Assembly: GCA_965204545.1 (NCBI GenBank)
Contig: CBDBFA010000003.1
Location: 1,550,001-1,614,000, forward strand
Reading direction: 5' to 3'
Source: JAABVD01 sp965204545
GTDB lineage: Bacteria > Verrucomicrobiota > Verrucomicrobiia > Opitutales > UBA2995
Length of the DNA: 64,000 nt
Shown: piece by piece, positions 1 to 8,420 of the stretch
Layout: each line of letters opens with the position of its first letter
Numbering within the stretch: the first letter of the stretch is position 1
Made by a program: the position numbers and the translations under genes
Notes under the pieces: generated by a model
Database searches by the model: none
Told to the model about the DNA's origin: nothing
What the model saw: only the letters and a program-made list of their open reading frames with translations

Positions 1-523
1 GAAGAAGCATCCAGGAACGCGATCCCAGGACCCTGCTGGCTTGAACATAGAGGGTCTCCCTCTGGTGCAACCAGAGCACCCGCAACTGGCGGAAGGCAAA
101 GGGCACGTTGCCCAGCGCCACCGCAAAAATCAAAGTAGCCGGGCCTTGCTTGAAATAAATCAACAAAATCAGGGCGATAAACAACACGGGAATGGCCAAC
201 CAACCGGAAATGGTAGAGAGGATGAGCCGGCTCAACCAACCCGGACTCCTTTGCTCCACGACCAGGAGCGCCCCGGCCAGCAACAGGTTTCCCGCCATGG
301 CGATGAAGCCCATGGAAATTGAATTTCCGCTACCCAGCCAGATTCGGCTGTAGAGGTCGCGGCCGAGGCCGTCGATGCCCAACCAGTGACCCGGGGAAGG
401 GCCGGCCAAGCGTTCCGCCGTGAAGGTCTGAGAAAGCGGGTCGTAAGGGGTATGAATCAACCCTATGAAGGCCCATAGCGCCACGGCCCCTAAAATAATG
501 TCGAATATTCTCGAGGCCTTCAC
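1..523 (-). CDS. Peptide ABC transporter permease, DppC type (3' end cut by window)
   Basis: Inner-membrane permease of a dipeptide/oligopeptide/nickel-type ABC importer. Reading starts at a GTG (523-521) that overlaps the TGA of the upstream DppB-type gene as GTGA, which implies translational coupling. The first 174 residues are open: a hydrophobic N-terminal segment, a periplasmic stretch with the family signature HWVGIDGLGRDLYSR (DppC proteins carry H-x-x-G-T-D-x-x-G-R-D at this place), then at least two more membrane segments and the beginning of the loop that contacts the ATPase (residues near QASRVLGSR). The C-terminus and the ATPase genes lie outside the window. The family is clear; the substrate is not. 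Confidence 0.9.
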   Translation of the reverse strand, partial: MKASRIFDIILGAVALWAFIGLIHTPYDPLSQTFTAERLAGPSPGHWLGIDGLGRDLYSRIWLGSGNSISMGFIAMAGNLLLAGALLVVEQRSPGWLSRLILSTISGWLAIPVLFIALILLIYFKQGPATLIFAVALGNVPFAFRQLRVLWLHQRETLYVQASRVLGSRSWMLL

Positions 524-1533
524 CTCACGTCCTTTCTCAGGGTCGGATCCATCCTGCGGGCCACGCTATCGGTCAGGGAAACCGTGGAAAAAACCAACAC
601 AATCACGAACAAGAATCCGTTTTCGATAACGAAAAGGTCCTTTTCCAATATGGCGTTGATCAGGTAACTGCCCATGCCCGGCCAGGAGAAAACCGTTTCT
701 GTCAGCACAGCTCCACCCAGCAGGGCGCTAAAATTTGTTCCCAAGGCGGTAATCAGAGGGGGGCTGGTCAATTTGAGCAGGTGCTTTACCCATAGGCGGA
801 TCGGACCCAATCCGCGGGCCTTGAGGGCGACCACGAGGTTTCGCACCAGCGGACCCTGCAAGCGGGGATGGATTACGTTAACCGCTACCGCGGCCGGATA
901 AAACGAAAGGCAGATGGCCGGGAGGCATAAATGGCGCAAAACGAGCCCGAACAATTCCAGCTTTCCGGTCAGGATCACGTCCAGCAACAAAAAGCCCGTT
1001 ACATGGGGCTTGTCGTAGGTAAAATCGAAGCGGCCCTCGGTCGGAAACACCTGCAGCCACAAGCTTCCCACTACAATGAGGATGAATCCCAACCAGAAAA
1101 TCGGAATGACCACGCCTATTACTCCCAGTCCATGACTCACCTTGCGCAACCACCAGGACTTACTGGAACTGGCCAGCAGGGCTACGGGGATTCCATAGAG
1201 CGCCCCCAGCGCCATGGCGGCCAAGGTGAGTTCCAATGTGGCAGCGAGCCGGGAAGCAATGTCCTCCGCAACCGGTCGCTCAGTGATCAGGCTACGCCCC
1301 CAATCACCTGAGACAAAGCGACCGAGGTAATTGAAGTATTGGAGTGGCAGAGGATCATCCAGGCCCAATCGGGCCCGCTCCATGGCCACCAGTTCCGGAT
1401 CGGGATTCTTGAGCCGCAAGGAAACGGGATCGCCTTCCAAAAGTCGGATCATGGTAAACAGCACCAGGCTTGCACCGAGGAAAACCCCGAAAATTACCCC
1501 GACCCTGCGCAAGCTGTTGATCAGATATCCCAC
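520..1533 (-). CDS. Peptide ABC transporter permease, DppB type
   Basis: First permease subunit of the same importer. The 337 residues are a full-length DppB-like protein: an N-terminal membrane helix (about 10-30), a periplasmic domain with GDPV and the typical RLGLDDPLPLQYFNYL sequence near 40-70, then five more helices. The cytoplasmic loop around residues 235-250 (ALKARGLGPIRLWVKH) is in the place of the EAA-like ATPase-coupling loop. The start is GTG; no clear Shine-Dalgarno is seen. A 97-bp spacer that carries an inverted repeat separates it from the binding-protein gene; it overlaps the next permease gene by 4 bp. Confidence 0.92.
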   Translation of the reverse strand: MGYLINSLRRVGVIFGVFLGASLVLFTMIRLLEGDPVSLRLKNPDPELVAMERARLGLDDPLPLQYFNYLGRFVSGDWGRSLITERPVAEDIASRLAATLELTLAAMALGALYGIPVALLASSSKSWWLRKVSHGLGVIGVVIPIFWLGFILIVVGSLWLQVFPTEGRFDFTYDKPHVTGFLLLDVILTGKLELFGLVLRHLCLPAICLSFYPAAVAVNVIHPRLQGPLVRNLVVALKARGLGPIRLWVKHLLKLTSPPLITALGTNFSALLGGAVLTETVFSWPGMGSYLINAILEKDLFVIENGFLFVIVLVFSTVSLTDSVARRMDPTLRKDVR

Positions 1534-1550
1534 TTGAAGGAGTGATCGGT

Positions 1551-1643
1551 AGACAGTGATTAGTGATTAGTGGAAAGCTCGCCTTTGGGCCTCCTCGTCC
1601 TTCTCTCCCCCACTCTCCACAGATCACTGATCACTGACCACTC
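1551..1643. repeat. AGTGATTAGTG-type inverted repeat between transporter genes
   Basis: Left arm 1556-1574 (AGTGATTAGTGATTAGTGG) and right arm 1624-1642 (TCACTGATCACTGACCACT) are inverted relatives separated by about 50 bp. The right arm supplies the last codon region and the TGA stop of the substrate-binding protein gene. Related sequence occurs near 12797 and 48192. It may form a hairpin that sets the ratio of binding protein to permeases; this is inference. Confidence 0.6.
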
Positions 1644-3214
1644 CTTTCCGGTCGAACCGGACCCAAAAATATGTCGGCCGTTTTGCCAAGGGTGAACCCC
1701 GCTACGTCGGATTTCAGGACAACGATGTCCTCACCGTGAACCAGGGGCAAGTAAGGGAGATCGCGTCGCCAAATTTTCAATACGCCTTCATACAGTTTTT
1801 GCCGCTGATCCGGATCGCTGGTTTTGCGGGCGGCCAGAAGAAGGTCGTCCAATTTCACGTTCTTATAAAAGGCAATATTGTTGGCTGCCCCCATTTTGGC
1901 AGACCAGCTGGCGAGGTGAATGCTGAGAAAGTTGTCGGGATCGCCGTTGTCGCCCATCCAACCCAAAAATGCGAGTTCGTGACGACCGTTGCGGACGTGG
2001 TGGAGGTGGCTTTTGAAATCCCGCACTTCCACCTCGACGGTCAGACCCACCTGCTTGAGATCCTCCTTGACCAGGGATATGATTTTTACCGGATCGGGGG
2101 CATATAGCCGGGCCGCGTTCATTACGCTGATGGAAACCGGTTTCTCCCATCGATCACCGTATTTTTGGAGCGTCGCCCTGGCCTTTTCAGGGTCGTAGGG
2201 AACGGGATCAAATTCTGCCGGTTGGCCCAGCATTCCTTTGGCCATGGGGAAATGGGCGACCTCGCCCCATCCATCGAGAGCGACTTCGACCAGTTTTTGC
2301 CGGTCAATGGCCTGATACACGGCCTGCCGAATCTCCGATTCGGCAAAACGCTCCGCCGCCTGGTTGAAACAGATGTAGGCAAAGTTCATGCCCGGTTCGT
2401 GATAAACCCGGTAAGCGGGGTCCTGCAAAAGCGGTTTCAGTTCTGAGGGCTGCATGCCGTCGAGGCCGTCCAATTTGCCCGCTTTCAACTCCAGGAGACG
2501 CACGGCGTTATCCCGCACTACTTTGAGCACCAGCCGGTCGTATCCGGCGGATTCGGCCCAGTAATCCTCAAACCTTTCAAAAACTATGGCCTGGTCGGGT
2601 TCCCAACTGACAAATTTGTAGGGGCCGGTTCCGACGGGATGCCGGACCATGTCCTCCCCGTAATCCCGCAATGCCTGAGGGCTGATCAGGTAAGCGGGGT
2701 GGGTGGCAAGGGAGTAAAGAAGTGTCGCGTTGGGTTGCTTGAGGCCAAAACGCAGGGTCATGGGACCGGCTGACTCCACCTCTTTAATATCGTCGAAGAG
2801 ATAATTCCAATACTGGAACATTGCTCCCGGAAGATGGCCTGGGTGGTTCTGGTCCATCTGCCGCCGAAAGGAAAATGCTACCGTCTCGGCGTTGAGAGGC
2901 GTACCGTCGTGAAACCGCACTCCTTCCCGCAACTCAAACCAGATGCTCAACCCATCTTCCGACACCTGAAATGATTTCGCCAACCAAGGTTCAAGCTCCA
3001 GAGTACCGGGTTTAAACCGAACAAGACCCTCGCAAACCTGATTGAGGGCTTTGACAGATTCCCCGTCATCCACATCGGCGGGGTCCAGCTTCTGGGAATC
3101 GCTCCCACGAGCGAATACAAAGCTGGTTTGGGCCTGACCGGAGGATGAACCCCTGCCACATCCCCAATAAAAAACGGTTATGACCGCTCCCGCCAAGAGC
3201 AGCCCTATTCTCAT
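1631..3214 (-). CDS. Peptide ABC transporter substrate-binding lipoprotein (SBP family 5)
   Basis: Periplasmic ligand-binding component of the importer encoded downstream. The 527-residue product has a short basic n-region, a hydrophobic stretch and a Cys at residue 19 (context FYWGC), a loose lipobox, followed by a Gly/Ser-rich linker. The mature part shows the family-5 (DppA/OppA) order: a beta lobe with KLDPADVDDGES and VCEGLVRF, the signature region LREGVRFHDGTPLNAETV (about 95-115), and a C-terminal lobe ending in GFTLGKTADIF. An upstream in-frame extension reaches 3301 but would overlap the OsmC gene; the ATG at 3214 is preferred because it begins directly at the signal peptide. Confidence 0.9.
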   Translation of the reverse strand: MRIGLLLAGAVITVFYWGCGRGSSSGQAQTSFVFARGSDSQKLDPADVDDGESVKALNQVCEGLVRFKPGTLELEPWLAKSFQVSEDGLSIWFELREGVRFHDGTPLNAETVAFSFRRQMDQNHPGHLPGAMFQYWNYLFDDIKEVESAGPMTLRFGLKQPNATLLYSLATHPAYLISPQALRDYGEDMVRHPVGTGPYKFVSWEPDQAIVFERFEDYWAESAGYDRLVLKVVRDNAVRLLELKAGKLDGLDGMQPSELKPLLQDPAYRVYHEPGMNFAYICFNQAAERFAESEIRQAVYQAIDRQKLVEVALDGWGEVAHFPMAKGMLGQPAEFDPVPYDPEKARATLQKYGDRWEKPVSISVMNAARLYAPDPVKIISLVKEDLKQVGLTVEVEVRDFKSHLHHVRNGRHELAFLGWMGDNGDPDNFLSIHLASWSAKMGAANNIAFYKNVKLDDLLLAARKTSDPDQRQKLYEGVLKIWRRDLPYLPLVHGEDIVVLKSDVAGFTLGKTADIFLGPVRPERSGQ

Positions 3215-3237
3215 GGTCCGGCCCCTAGTTGAATGAT

Positions 3238-3645
3238 TCAAATCCATCTCAAGTTTACATTCATCTCGATGCTTGGATTCAGACTCAGGTAAACGGGGCA
3301 TGTATGGGCAATTTCCACTAATTCGTGCTTCTCTGCTTTATCAAACCGATCCGGCAGCTGGAGATCCACATCCAGTCGAGCAATGCGGCGAGGAGCGTTG
3401 GCCGACATGATCTTGTCCACCCGCACTTTTGCCCCCGTCAGGTCCCAACCCCTGGATTGCCCCTTGATTCCCATCGTCGTCATCATGCAGGCTCCCAGGG
3501 CCGTGGCACAGAGATCGGTGGGAGAAAAGGTTTCTCCCTTCCCATGATTGTCGACCGGCGCGTCAGTATCCATGGTGGCGCGGGATGGTTCGTGGGTAGC
3601 GACGGTGTGCAAATCACCGGTGTATTCCAGTTTGACGGTAACCAT
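3238..3645 (-). CDS. OsmC/YhfA-family protein
   Basis: Small cytosolic OsmC-fold protein of 135 residues; the family includes peroxiredoxin-like thiol peroxidases that detoxify organic hydroperoxides, and relatives of unknown substrate. The first conserved Cys lies in FSPTDLCATALGACMM (about 52-67) and the second in the HTCPV motif (about 113-117), the usual two-cysteine arrangement, so an active enzyme is plausible. An in-frame extension to a TTG at 3693 adds 16 residues without a ribosome site; ATG 3645 is preferred. It is 23 bp upstream of the binding-protein gene on the same strand and may be co-transcribed, with no obvious functional link. Confidence 0.85.
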   Translation of the reverse strand: MVTVKLEYTGDLHTVATHEPSRATMDTDAPVDNHGKGETFSPTDLCATALGACMMTTMGIKGQSRGWDLTGAKVRVDKIMSANAPRRIARLDVDLQLPDRFDKAEKHELVEIAHTCPVYLSLNPSIEMNVNLRWI

Positions 3646-3717
3646 CTCAATACAAGATGCCCGGAGACTGATTGGGGCGGGCGGTTCCGTCAAGGTAATG
3701 AGTTGGAGAAGTGTTCA

Positions 3718-3760
3718 GAGGGAAGAGGGAAGAGGGAAGAGGAAAGAGGAAAGAGTTCAG
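3718..3760. repeat. GA-rich repeat, left copy
   Basis: Purine-only run built from GGAAGAG and GGAAAGAG units, ending GAAAGAGTTCAG. It is inverted with respect to the pyrimidine run at 4021-4057, and together they bracket about 260 bp between the OsmC and trpEG genes. Confidence 0.8.
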
Positions 3761-4020
3761 ATATCAGAGGTCAGGGAAGAAATACCAGTGTTTACTCTGG
3801 TGATGCCGGCTCTGGCCGGTTCTCCAGTGTAATGGATTATATGAACCAAATTAATTGACCGTTCAATATGTAGCGACGCACCGGCGTATGGCCTGCAATC
3901 CTCGATCAAGCAACGGTCAAAAGCTGGCAACTGGAAATCCGTATACTCGGGTCGATGAGGAACAAGGAGGGCTGGCCCCCTCGTCTATTCTAAATCACAA
4001 CAGGCCCCGCCTGTAGAACT
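3761..4020. other. Intergenic region between OsmC and trpEG
   Basis: The stretch between the GA-rich inverted copies, in the divergent gap shared by the OsmC operon (leftward) and trpEG (rightward). No convincing gene is present. An AT-richer portion at about 3828-3875 (ATGGATTATATGAACC, AAATTAATTGACC) is the most likely promoter-bearing part. I see no tandem Trp codons or attenuator-like leader peptide for trpEG. Confidence 0.5.
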
Positions 4021-4070
4021 GAACTCTTTCCTCTTCCCTCTTTCCTCTTCCCTCTCCAGGCTTCGCCTGG
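4021..4070. repeat. CT-rich repeat, right copy, with CCAGGC hairpin
   Basis: Pyrimidine run 4021-4057, the inverted counterpart of 3718-3760, followed by a perfect 6-bp stem with a 3-nt loop (CCAGGC TTC GCCTGG, 4056-4070). It lies 51 bp before the trpEG start and could influence its leader, but it may be only a repeat remnant. Confidence 0.7.
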
Positions 4071-4120
4071 GAAGAACGCCCTTGACTTTCTCGGGCGCGG
4101 AATAAAACCACTTCATCACC

Positions 4121-6280
4121 ATGTCCGAATTCAAGTACCAAACCCCGGGAGGAGCTACGGTGACGTGCAGCGTAGAGCAACTCCCATACGCGGGCGCCTT
4201 GGAGGAAGCTTTCGAAGCCATCGACCACCACCAGGGAGCCCTGTTTTGCAGTGGTTATGAATACCCGGGACGGTACAGCCGATGGGATATCGGTATTATC
4301 AAACCACCGGTGGAGATTATTGGCCGGAGTCGCAAATTTGAAGTAAACGCTCTCAATGAGCGCGGACGACGCATCCTGCAAATGATATACCTGGCCTTGT
4401 TGGGGCAATCCTACATCCGCAAGTTGGATGCCGGACCAGATGCCCTGTTGGGGGAAGTGGTTCCGATGCCGGATTACTTTCCCGAAGAAGAACGCAGCAA
4501 GCAACCCGGCCTGTTCTCGGTCCTTCGTTCCGTGTGCGAGTTCTTCGGATCAGAGCGGGACGCCTATCTCGGACTGTTCGGGGCATTCGGATACGACCTC
4601 GTCTTTCAATTTGAACCGATCCGGCTTCGGCACACGCGGCCGAAAGATTATGCCGACGCCCACTTGTTTTTCCCCGACCAGGTTTTCGTGGTGGATCATC
4701 GCAAGGAAACAGCGGAAGTTCGCAATTACGATTTCCAAATGGGCTCTCACCAAACGGCGGGCCTGCCCAGGGAAGGAAAATATTTTGAGCTGCCCCGGGC
4801 GAAAAACCGGGAACAGCGCTCCGACCACAAACCGGGCGAGTATGCGGGCAAGGTCGAAGCCATTCGGGAGGGCACGCGCAAAGGAGATTTCTTCGAGGTC
4901 GTTCTGAGCCAGGTGTTCTCCACGGGTTTCCGGCAAACCCCGCGAGGATTGTTCGAAAAAATGCGGACCATTAATCCGAGCCCCTACGAATTTTTGATCA
5001 ATCTGGGGCGGGAACAATTGGTAGGCGCTTCGCCCGAGATGTTTGTCCGCGTGGCGGGCAACCGGGTGGAGACCTGTCCCATATCGGGAACCGTCCCCCG
5101 GGGCAACGACGCCATCGAGGATGCGGATCGAATTCTCGAACTCATAACCTCAAAAAAAGACGAAGCCGAATTGACCATGTGCACCGACGTGGACCGAAAC
5201 GACAAGTCGAGGGTTTGCAAACCGGGCTCCGTCAAGGTTATCGGCCGTCGCCTGATCGAGGCTTATGCCCGCCTTTTTCACACCGTGGACCACGTGGAGG
5301 GAGAATTGCTGGACGGTTACGATGCCATAGACGCCCTTTTATCCCATATGTGGGCCTGCACTTTGACCGGCGCTCCCAAACCGGCTGCCATGCAGCAAAT
5401 CGAGAACCTGGAAAATTCACCCCGCGAGTACTACGGCGGAGCAGTCGGATTTATCGGTTTCAACGGCGATATGAATACCGGCATAACCATCCGAACCATT
5501 CATTTGAAGGATGGTCTGGCAAAATTCCGGGTGGGAGCTACCTTGCTGTGCGATTCGGACCCTTCAGCCGAAGATGAGGAATGCCGTACCAAGGCCAGCG
5601 CCTTTCTCGACATATTGGCCGGACTGCCCCCCCCATCCGATCCGGGATTTCAAGTTCCGGCCCGCGAAGGTTTCAAACCGCGGGTGTTTTTCGTGGATAA
5701 TGAGGATTCCTTTGTCCACACCTTGGCAAATTACTTCCGTCAAGCCCAAGCCGAGGTCACCACCATCCGGGCCGGATTTCCCCTGTCCATGCTCGACCGA
5801 TTCGAACCAGATCTGGTCTTCCTTTCGCCCGGTCCCGGAACCCCGGAGGATTTCCAGGTTCCCGGAGTGGTGGCCCATTGTGTGGCCAAGGGCATCCCCT
5901 GTTTCGGGGTTTGCCTGGGCCTTCAGGGCATGGTGCAGGCTTTTGGTGGGACGCTGGATCTGTTGGATCATCCCATGCACGGAAAACCCTCCCGAATATC
6001 CAACAACCAACGCGGCATCTTTGAAGGGTTTCCACCCCGGTTCCGCGCCGGAAGGTACCATTCACTATTTGCCAATCCGGACGATCTTCCCCAATGCCTG
6101 GATGTTACCGCCCAAAGCGAAGATGGCACCATTATGGCTATTCAACACGAGACCTTGCCCTATGGAGCAGTTCAATTTCACCCCGAGTCGATCCTGACCT
6201 TGCAAGGAAATCTGGGGCTGAAATTGATTCACAACGTGCTGCACAACCTTTTGGCCGATAAAATTCATGAGGGCGAATGA
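4121..6280 (+). CDS. trpEG: Anthranilate synthase, fused TrpE-TrpG
   Basis: First enzyme of tryptophan synthesis: chorismate plus glutamine to anthranilate. The 719-residue protein holds both subunits. TrpE part: N-terminal domain (about 1-230), then the chorismate-binding domain with PSPYEFLINLG, PISGTVPRG, the RNDKSRVCKPGSV region, LTGAPKPAAMQ and YYGGAVGFIGF (about 285-455). After a short linker the class-I glutamine amidotransferase begins near 525 (VFFVDNEDSFVHTLANYF); its triad is visible as Cys598 (GVCLG), His687 and Glu689 (FHPES). Length and order match the TrpE(G) type described in rhizobia. A phenazine-type PhzE is the other fused family, but no phenazine genes are nearby. ATG 4121 has no strong ribosome site. 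Confidence 0.93.
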   Translation: MSEFKYQTPGGATVTCSVEQLPYAGALEEAFEAIDHHQGALFCSGYEYPGRYSRWDIGIIKPPVEIIGRSRKFEVNALNERGRRILQMIYLALLGQSYIRKLDAGPDALLGEVVPMPDYFPEEERSKQPGLFSVLRSVCEFFGSERDAYLGLFGAFGYDLVFQFEPIRLRHTRPKDYADAHLFFPDQVFVVDHRKETAEVRNYDFQMGSHQTAGLPREGKYFELPRAKNREQRSDHKPGEYAGKVEAIREGTRKGDFFEVVLSQVFSTGFRQTPRGLFEKMRTINPSPYEFLINLGREQLVGASPEMFVRVAGNRVETCPISGTVPRGNDAIEDADRILELITSKKDEAELTMCTDVDRNDKSRVCKPGSVKVIGRRLIEAYARLFHTVDHVEGELLDGYDAIDALLSHMWACTLTGAPKPAAMQQIENLENSPREYYGGAVGFIGFNGDMNTGITIRTIHLKDGLAKFRVGATLLCDSDPSAEDEECRTKASAFLDILAGLPPPSDPGFQVPAREGFKPRVFFVDNEDSFVHTLANYFRQAQAEVTTIRAGFPLSMLDRFEPDLVFLSPGPGTPEDFQVPGVVAHCVAKGIPCFGVCLGLQGMVQAFGGTLDLLDHPMHGKPSRISNNQRGIFEGFPPRFRAGRYHSLFANPDDLPQCLDVTAQSEDGTIMAIQHETLPYGAVQFHPESILTLQGNLGLKLIHNVLHNLLADKIHEGE

Positions 6281-6331
6281 CGGCAAACGGACCATTTTCT
6301 TCCCCTTCCCAAAACATCCACTGCCCAAGGT

Positions 6332-6871
6332 ATGCAGACTGAAGAGCACCCAATACGGGCCATCCAGATAACCGGCCTCATTACGGTAGCCCTTCTCGGC
6401 TTTCTTTTCTGGATTATCTACGGGAAGACTCCCGCCCCGGCAGCGGCGAACTGGATCGGCCACCTGCCCACTGTAAACGCCTCTCTCAACGGACTGGCCG
6501 CCGGGCTCCTGCTCATGGGTTTCGCCGCAATCAAAGCGGGAAGAAAGAAACTGCACATCACCATGATGATTGCGGCGTTGTCGGCATCGGTCGCCTTCCT
6601 GGCCGGGTACATTCTGCACCACTACTATTACGGAGATACTCCATTCACGGCCTCGGGCCTTATCCGGCCCCTCTATTTCTTTATTCTGATCAGTCATATT
6701 CTCCTCTCCATGGCGCTCGTCCCCCTGGTTCTGATGACCTTGTACTTTGCCCTGAGCGGCCGGTTTGCCTCCCACAAGGGCATAGCCCGGTGGACCCTTC
6801 CCATTTGGATGTATGTGTCCGTGACCGGGGTCCTGGTCTACCTGATCCTAAATTCTTTCAATGGGCGATGA
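6332..6871 (+). CDS. DUF420 membrane protein (YozB/CtaM-like)
   Basis: Integral membrane protein of 179 residues with five or six predicted helices, belonging to DUF420. Conserved polar residues are visible inside the membrane region: HLPTVNASLNG (about 44-54), KKLHITMM (about 72-79), a second HH at 95-96 (YILHHYYYG) and ISHILLS (about 120). Members are often found beside cytochrome c oxidase assembly genes, and the Staphylococcus relative CtaM is needed for heme-copper oxidase activity; no oxidase genes are in this window. It starts 51 bp after trpEG on the same strand. The next 350 bp hold a short open frame and an inverted repeat. Confidence 0.82.
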   Translation: MQTEEHPIRAIQITGLITVALLGFLFWIIYGKTPAPAAANWIGHLPTVNASLNGLAAGLLLMGFAAIKAGRKKLHITMMIAALSASVAFLAGYILHHYYYGDTPFTASGLIRPLYFFILISHILLSMALVPLVLMTLYFALSGRFASHKGIARWTLPIWMYVSVTGVLVYLILNSFNGR

Positions 6872-6974
6872 AACAACCCTTTGCCCATCATCCCCTATGC
6901 GGTATCCGAGGTAAATCCTCCACCTCTGTGGTAAAGTAGGAGAATCAAATTAGGATTTTCTTCAAGGATAAGGG

Positions 6975-7094
6975 ATGAAGGCAGACGGATTATTGGAAGA
7001 AACGAGAAAGTCTCATCGGATAGTGATCGATAGAATTCCAGGAGGGGGTTTATCACCCGATCTTCCAATTGACCTCACCGCAATCGGGGGATAA
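6975..7094 (+). CDS. Possible 39-residue ORF ending inside an inverted repeat
   Basis: ATG 6975 is preceded by AAGGATAAGGG, a reasonable ribosome site, and the frame runs for 39 codons. The first half (MKADGLLEETRKSHR) looks like ordinary coding sequence, whereas the second half is made entirely of the inverted repeat at 7040-7104. It lies upstream of the RelE-like toxin on the same strand, so it could be the stump of an antitoxin or other small gene cut off by the repeat. I could not match the N-terminus to a family with certainty; it may be non-coding. Confidence 0.25.
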   Translation: MKADGLLEETRKSHRIVIDRIPGGGLSPDLPIDLTAIGG

Positions 7095-7104
7095 ACCCCC
7101 TCCT
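7040..7104. repeat. 22-bp inverted repeat, 21-bp loop
   Basis: Left arm 7040-7061 (AGGAGGGGGTTTATCACCCG AT) and right arm 7083-7104 are reverse complements with a single mismatch. No T-run follows, so a classical terminator is unlikely. A partly similar GGAGG...CCTCC hairpin is at about 25427-25452. It looks like a mobile palindromic element of the REP type; no exact second copy is in this window. Confidence 0.75.
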
Positions 7105-7222
7105 ACAGTTTTGTAATAGGTTATCAAAAAGCATCAATGCGGACGATTGTTTAAGACACCTGAGCACTTACCATTATACATCAAATTGGAGGGAAATAAC
7201 CTGAAACCCCTATTTTCGCGCA

Positions 7223-7573
7223 ATGTACCAGGTGACTTTCAGTGACCAAAGTATGCGGGAGCTCAATAAGTTGGACACATTGAGCCAGATGGCCTTGATC
7301 GAGGAAATTACCCGGTTGACTCCGGATGCCTTGGAAGAGGTGGAGGATGCGTTGAGCAAGTTCACCCGGAAAGGGAAAACCTACTACCGCCTGAGAACCG
7401 GCGAATACCGTATCTATTTTGAAGTTAAGGACGATATTCTGTTCAGCCACGTCATCCTCGACAGGAACTCCCTGGCCGATTTCGTATTTCGAACCAAACT
7501 CCCCTTTACCGAAGAGCAGGCCATCGAACAGCACCAATCCTTTTGGCAGTACCTCGAAAGCCTGATGAAGTAA
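7223..7573 (+). CDS. RelE/ParE-family toxin-like protein, orphan
   Basis: 116-residue protein with the RelE/ParE fold pattern: an N-terminal strand (YQVTFSDQSMRELNKLD), two helices, then the strand region TYYRLRTGEYRIYFEVKDD (about 54-72) that carries the basic and aromatic residues typical of these ribosome-dependent mRNA interferases or gyrase poisons. A 35-residue C-terminal tail is longer than usual. No antitoxin gene is seen upstream or downstream; the gene ends 10 bp before pssA, so the two are probably co-transcribed. Without an antitoxin it may have lost toxicity or gained another role. A GGAGGG sequence at 7188-7193 is too far (29 nt) to serve ATG 7223. Confidence 0.75.
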   Translation: MYQVTFSDQSMRELNKLDTLSQMALIEEITRLTPDALEEVEDALSKFTRKGKTYYRLRTGEYRIYFEVKDDILFSHVILDRNSLADFVFRTKLPFTEEQAIEQHQSFWQYLESLMK

Positions 7574-7583
7574 CCCACCCCGG

Positions 7584-8420
7584 ATGAGCGAGCCCACCAT
7601 GGATCCGAAATACACGGACCCGGATCAAGCCAGAAAAATCTATTTTCTGCCCAATCTGGCCACTGCCTTGAATCTTTTTTGCGGTTTTGCCGCGGTGATT
7701 CGCTGTATTCAGGCGCGCTTCGTGGCGGACGATTTCGGGAAATCCCCCGAGCAATTGTACACCGAAGCGGTTTGGCTGATTCTCGCCGCCATAGCATTCG
7801 ATATCCTGGACGGACGATTGGCCAGGTTGGGAGGAAGGGAAAGCCTGTTCGGAAAGGAGTTCGATTCCATAGCCGACGTAGTATCCTTCGGAATGGCGCC
7901 ATCCCTAATGGTATTTTTTCTCATCCTCTCCCCCACCCAAGGTTATCCTTTCTTTCGGGATATCGGATGGATCATCGGCTTTATCTACCTGTTGTGTGTG
8001 GCGGTGCGGTTGTCGCGGTTCAATGTAGTCACGCACCCATTGATCAGTGAGAACGGGTTTTCCGCCTCGAAGCATTTTATCGGGCTGCCGGCGCCAGCCG
8101 CTGCCGGAATGATTTCCTCCCTTGTGTTATTCCTCAATAAGTTCGACCTCAAAGGGTATTCCATCGCTCTTCCCGTCCTCATGCTCATGATCGCATTTCT
8201 GATGATAAGTCCGATCCAATACCCGAGCTTCAAGTACATCGGTTGGACGACGCGGCTGAATTTCCGCTTTTTCATTCTCATTATCGTCATTGTCAGCATA
8301 TTGGCCGTCATTCGGGAAATCGGCATTGTCCTGATCTTCCTGGGTTACCTGTTTTACGGATTCTTCCTCCACCTGCGGCAAAGATACCGGCCAACCGGGG
8401 AAACCTCTGCCCGGAAATAA
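7584..8420 (+). CDS. pssA: CDP-diacylglycerol--serine O-phosphatidyltransferase
   Basis: Membrane enzyme that makes phosphatidylserine, the precursor of phosphatidylethanolamine, from CDP-diacylglycerol and L-serine. The 278 residues hold a complete CDP-alcohol phosphatidyltransferase motif D-G-x2-A-R-x8-G-x3-D-x3-D at 76-98 (DGRLARLGGRESLFG then KEFDSIAD), with all three catalytic/metal Asp residues, and about eight membrane helices. FLPNLATALNLFCGF near 21-35 and VSFGMAPS near 100-107 are typical of the bacterial class II Pss. Starts at ATG 7584 or ATG 7599 are both possible. It is the second gene of a probable operon with the RelE-like gene and is followed by the AT-rich region before dnaN. 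Confidence 0.93.
   Translation: MSEPTMDPKYTDPDQARKIYFLPNLATALNLFCGFAAVIRCIQARFVADDFGKSPEQLYTEAVWLILAAIAFDILDGRLARLGGRESLFGKEFDSIADVVSFGMAPSLMVFFLILSPTQGYPFFRDIGWIIGFIYLLCVAVRLSRFNVVTHPLISENGFSASKHFIGLPAPAAAGMISSLVLFLNKFDLKGYSIALPVLMLMIAFLMISPIQYPSFKYIGWTTRLNFRFFILIIVIVSILAVIREIGIVLIFLGYLFYGFFLHLRQRYRPTGETSARK

Noticed and set aside
41..322. 93-codon plus-strand frame
   Set aside because: It is antisense to the DppC-type permease, whose translation on the minus strand shows clear family motifs; the plus frame is Gln/His-rich without family sense.
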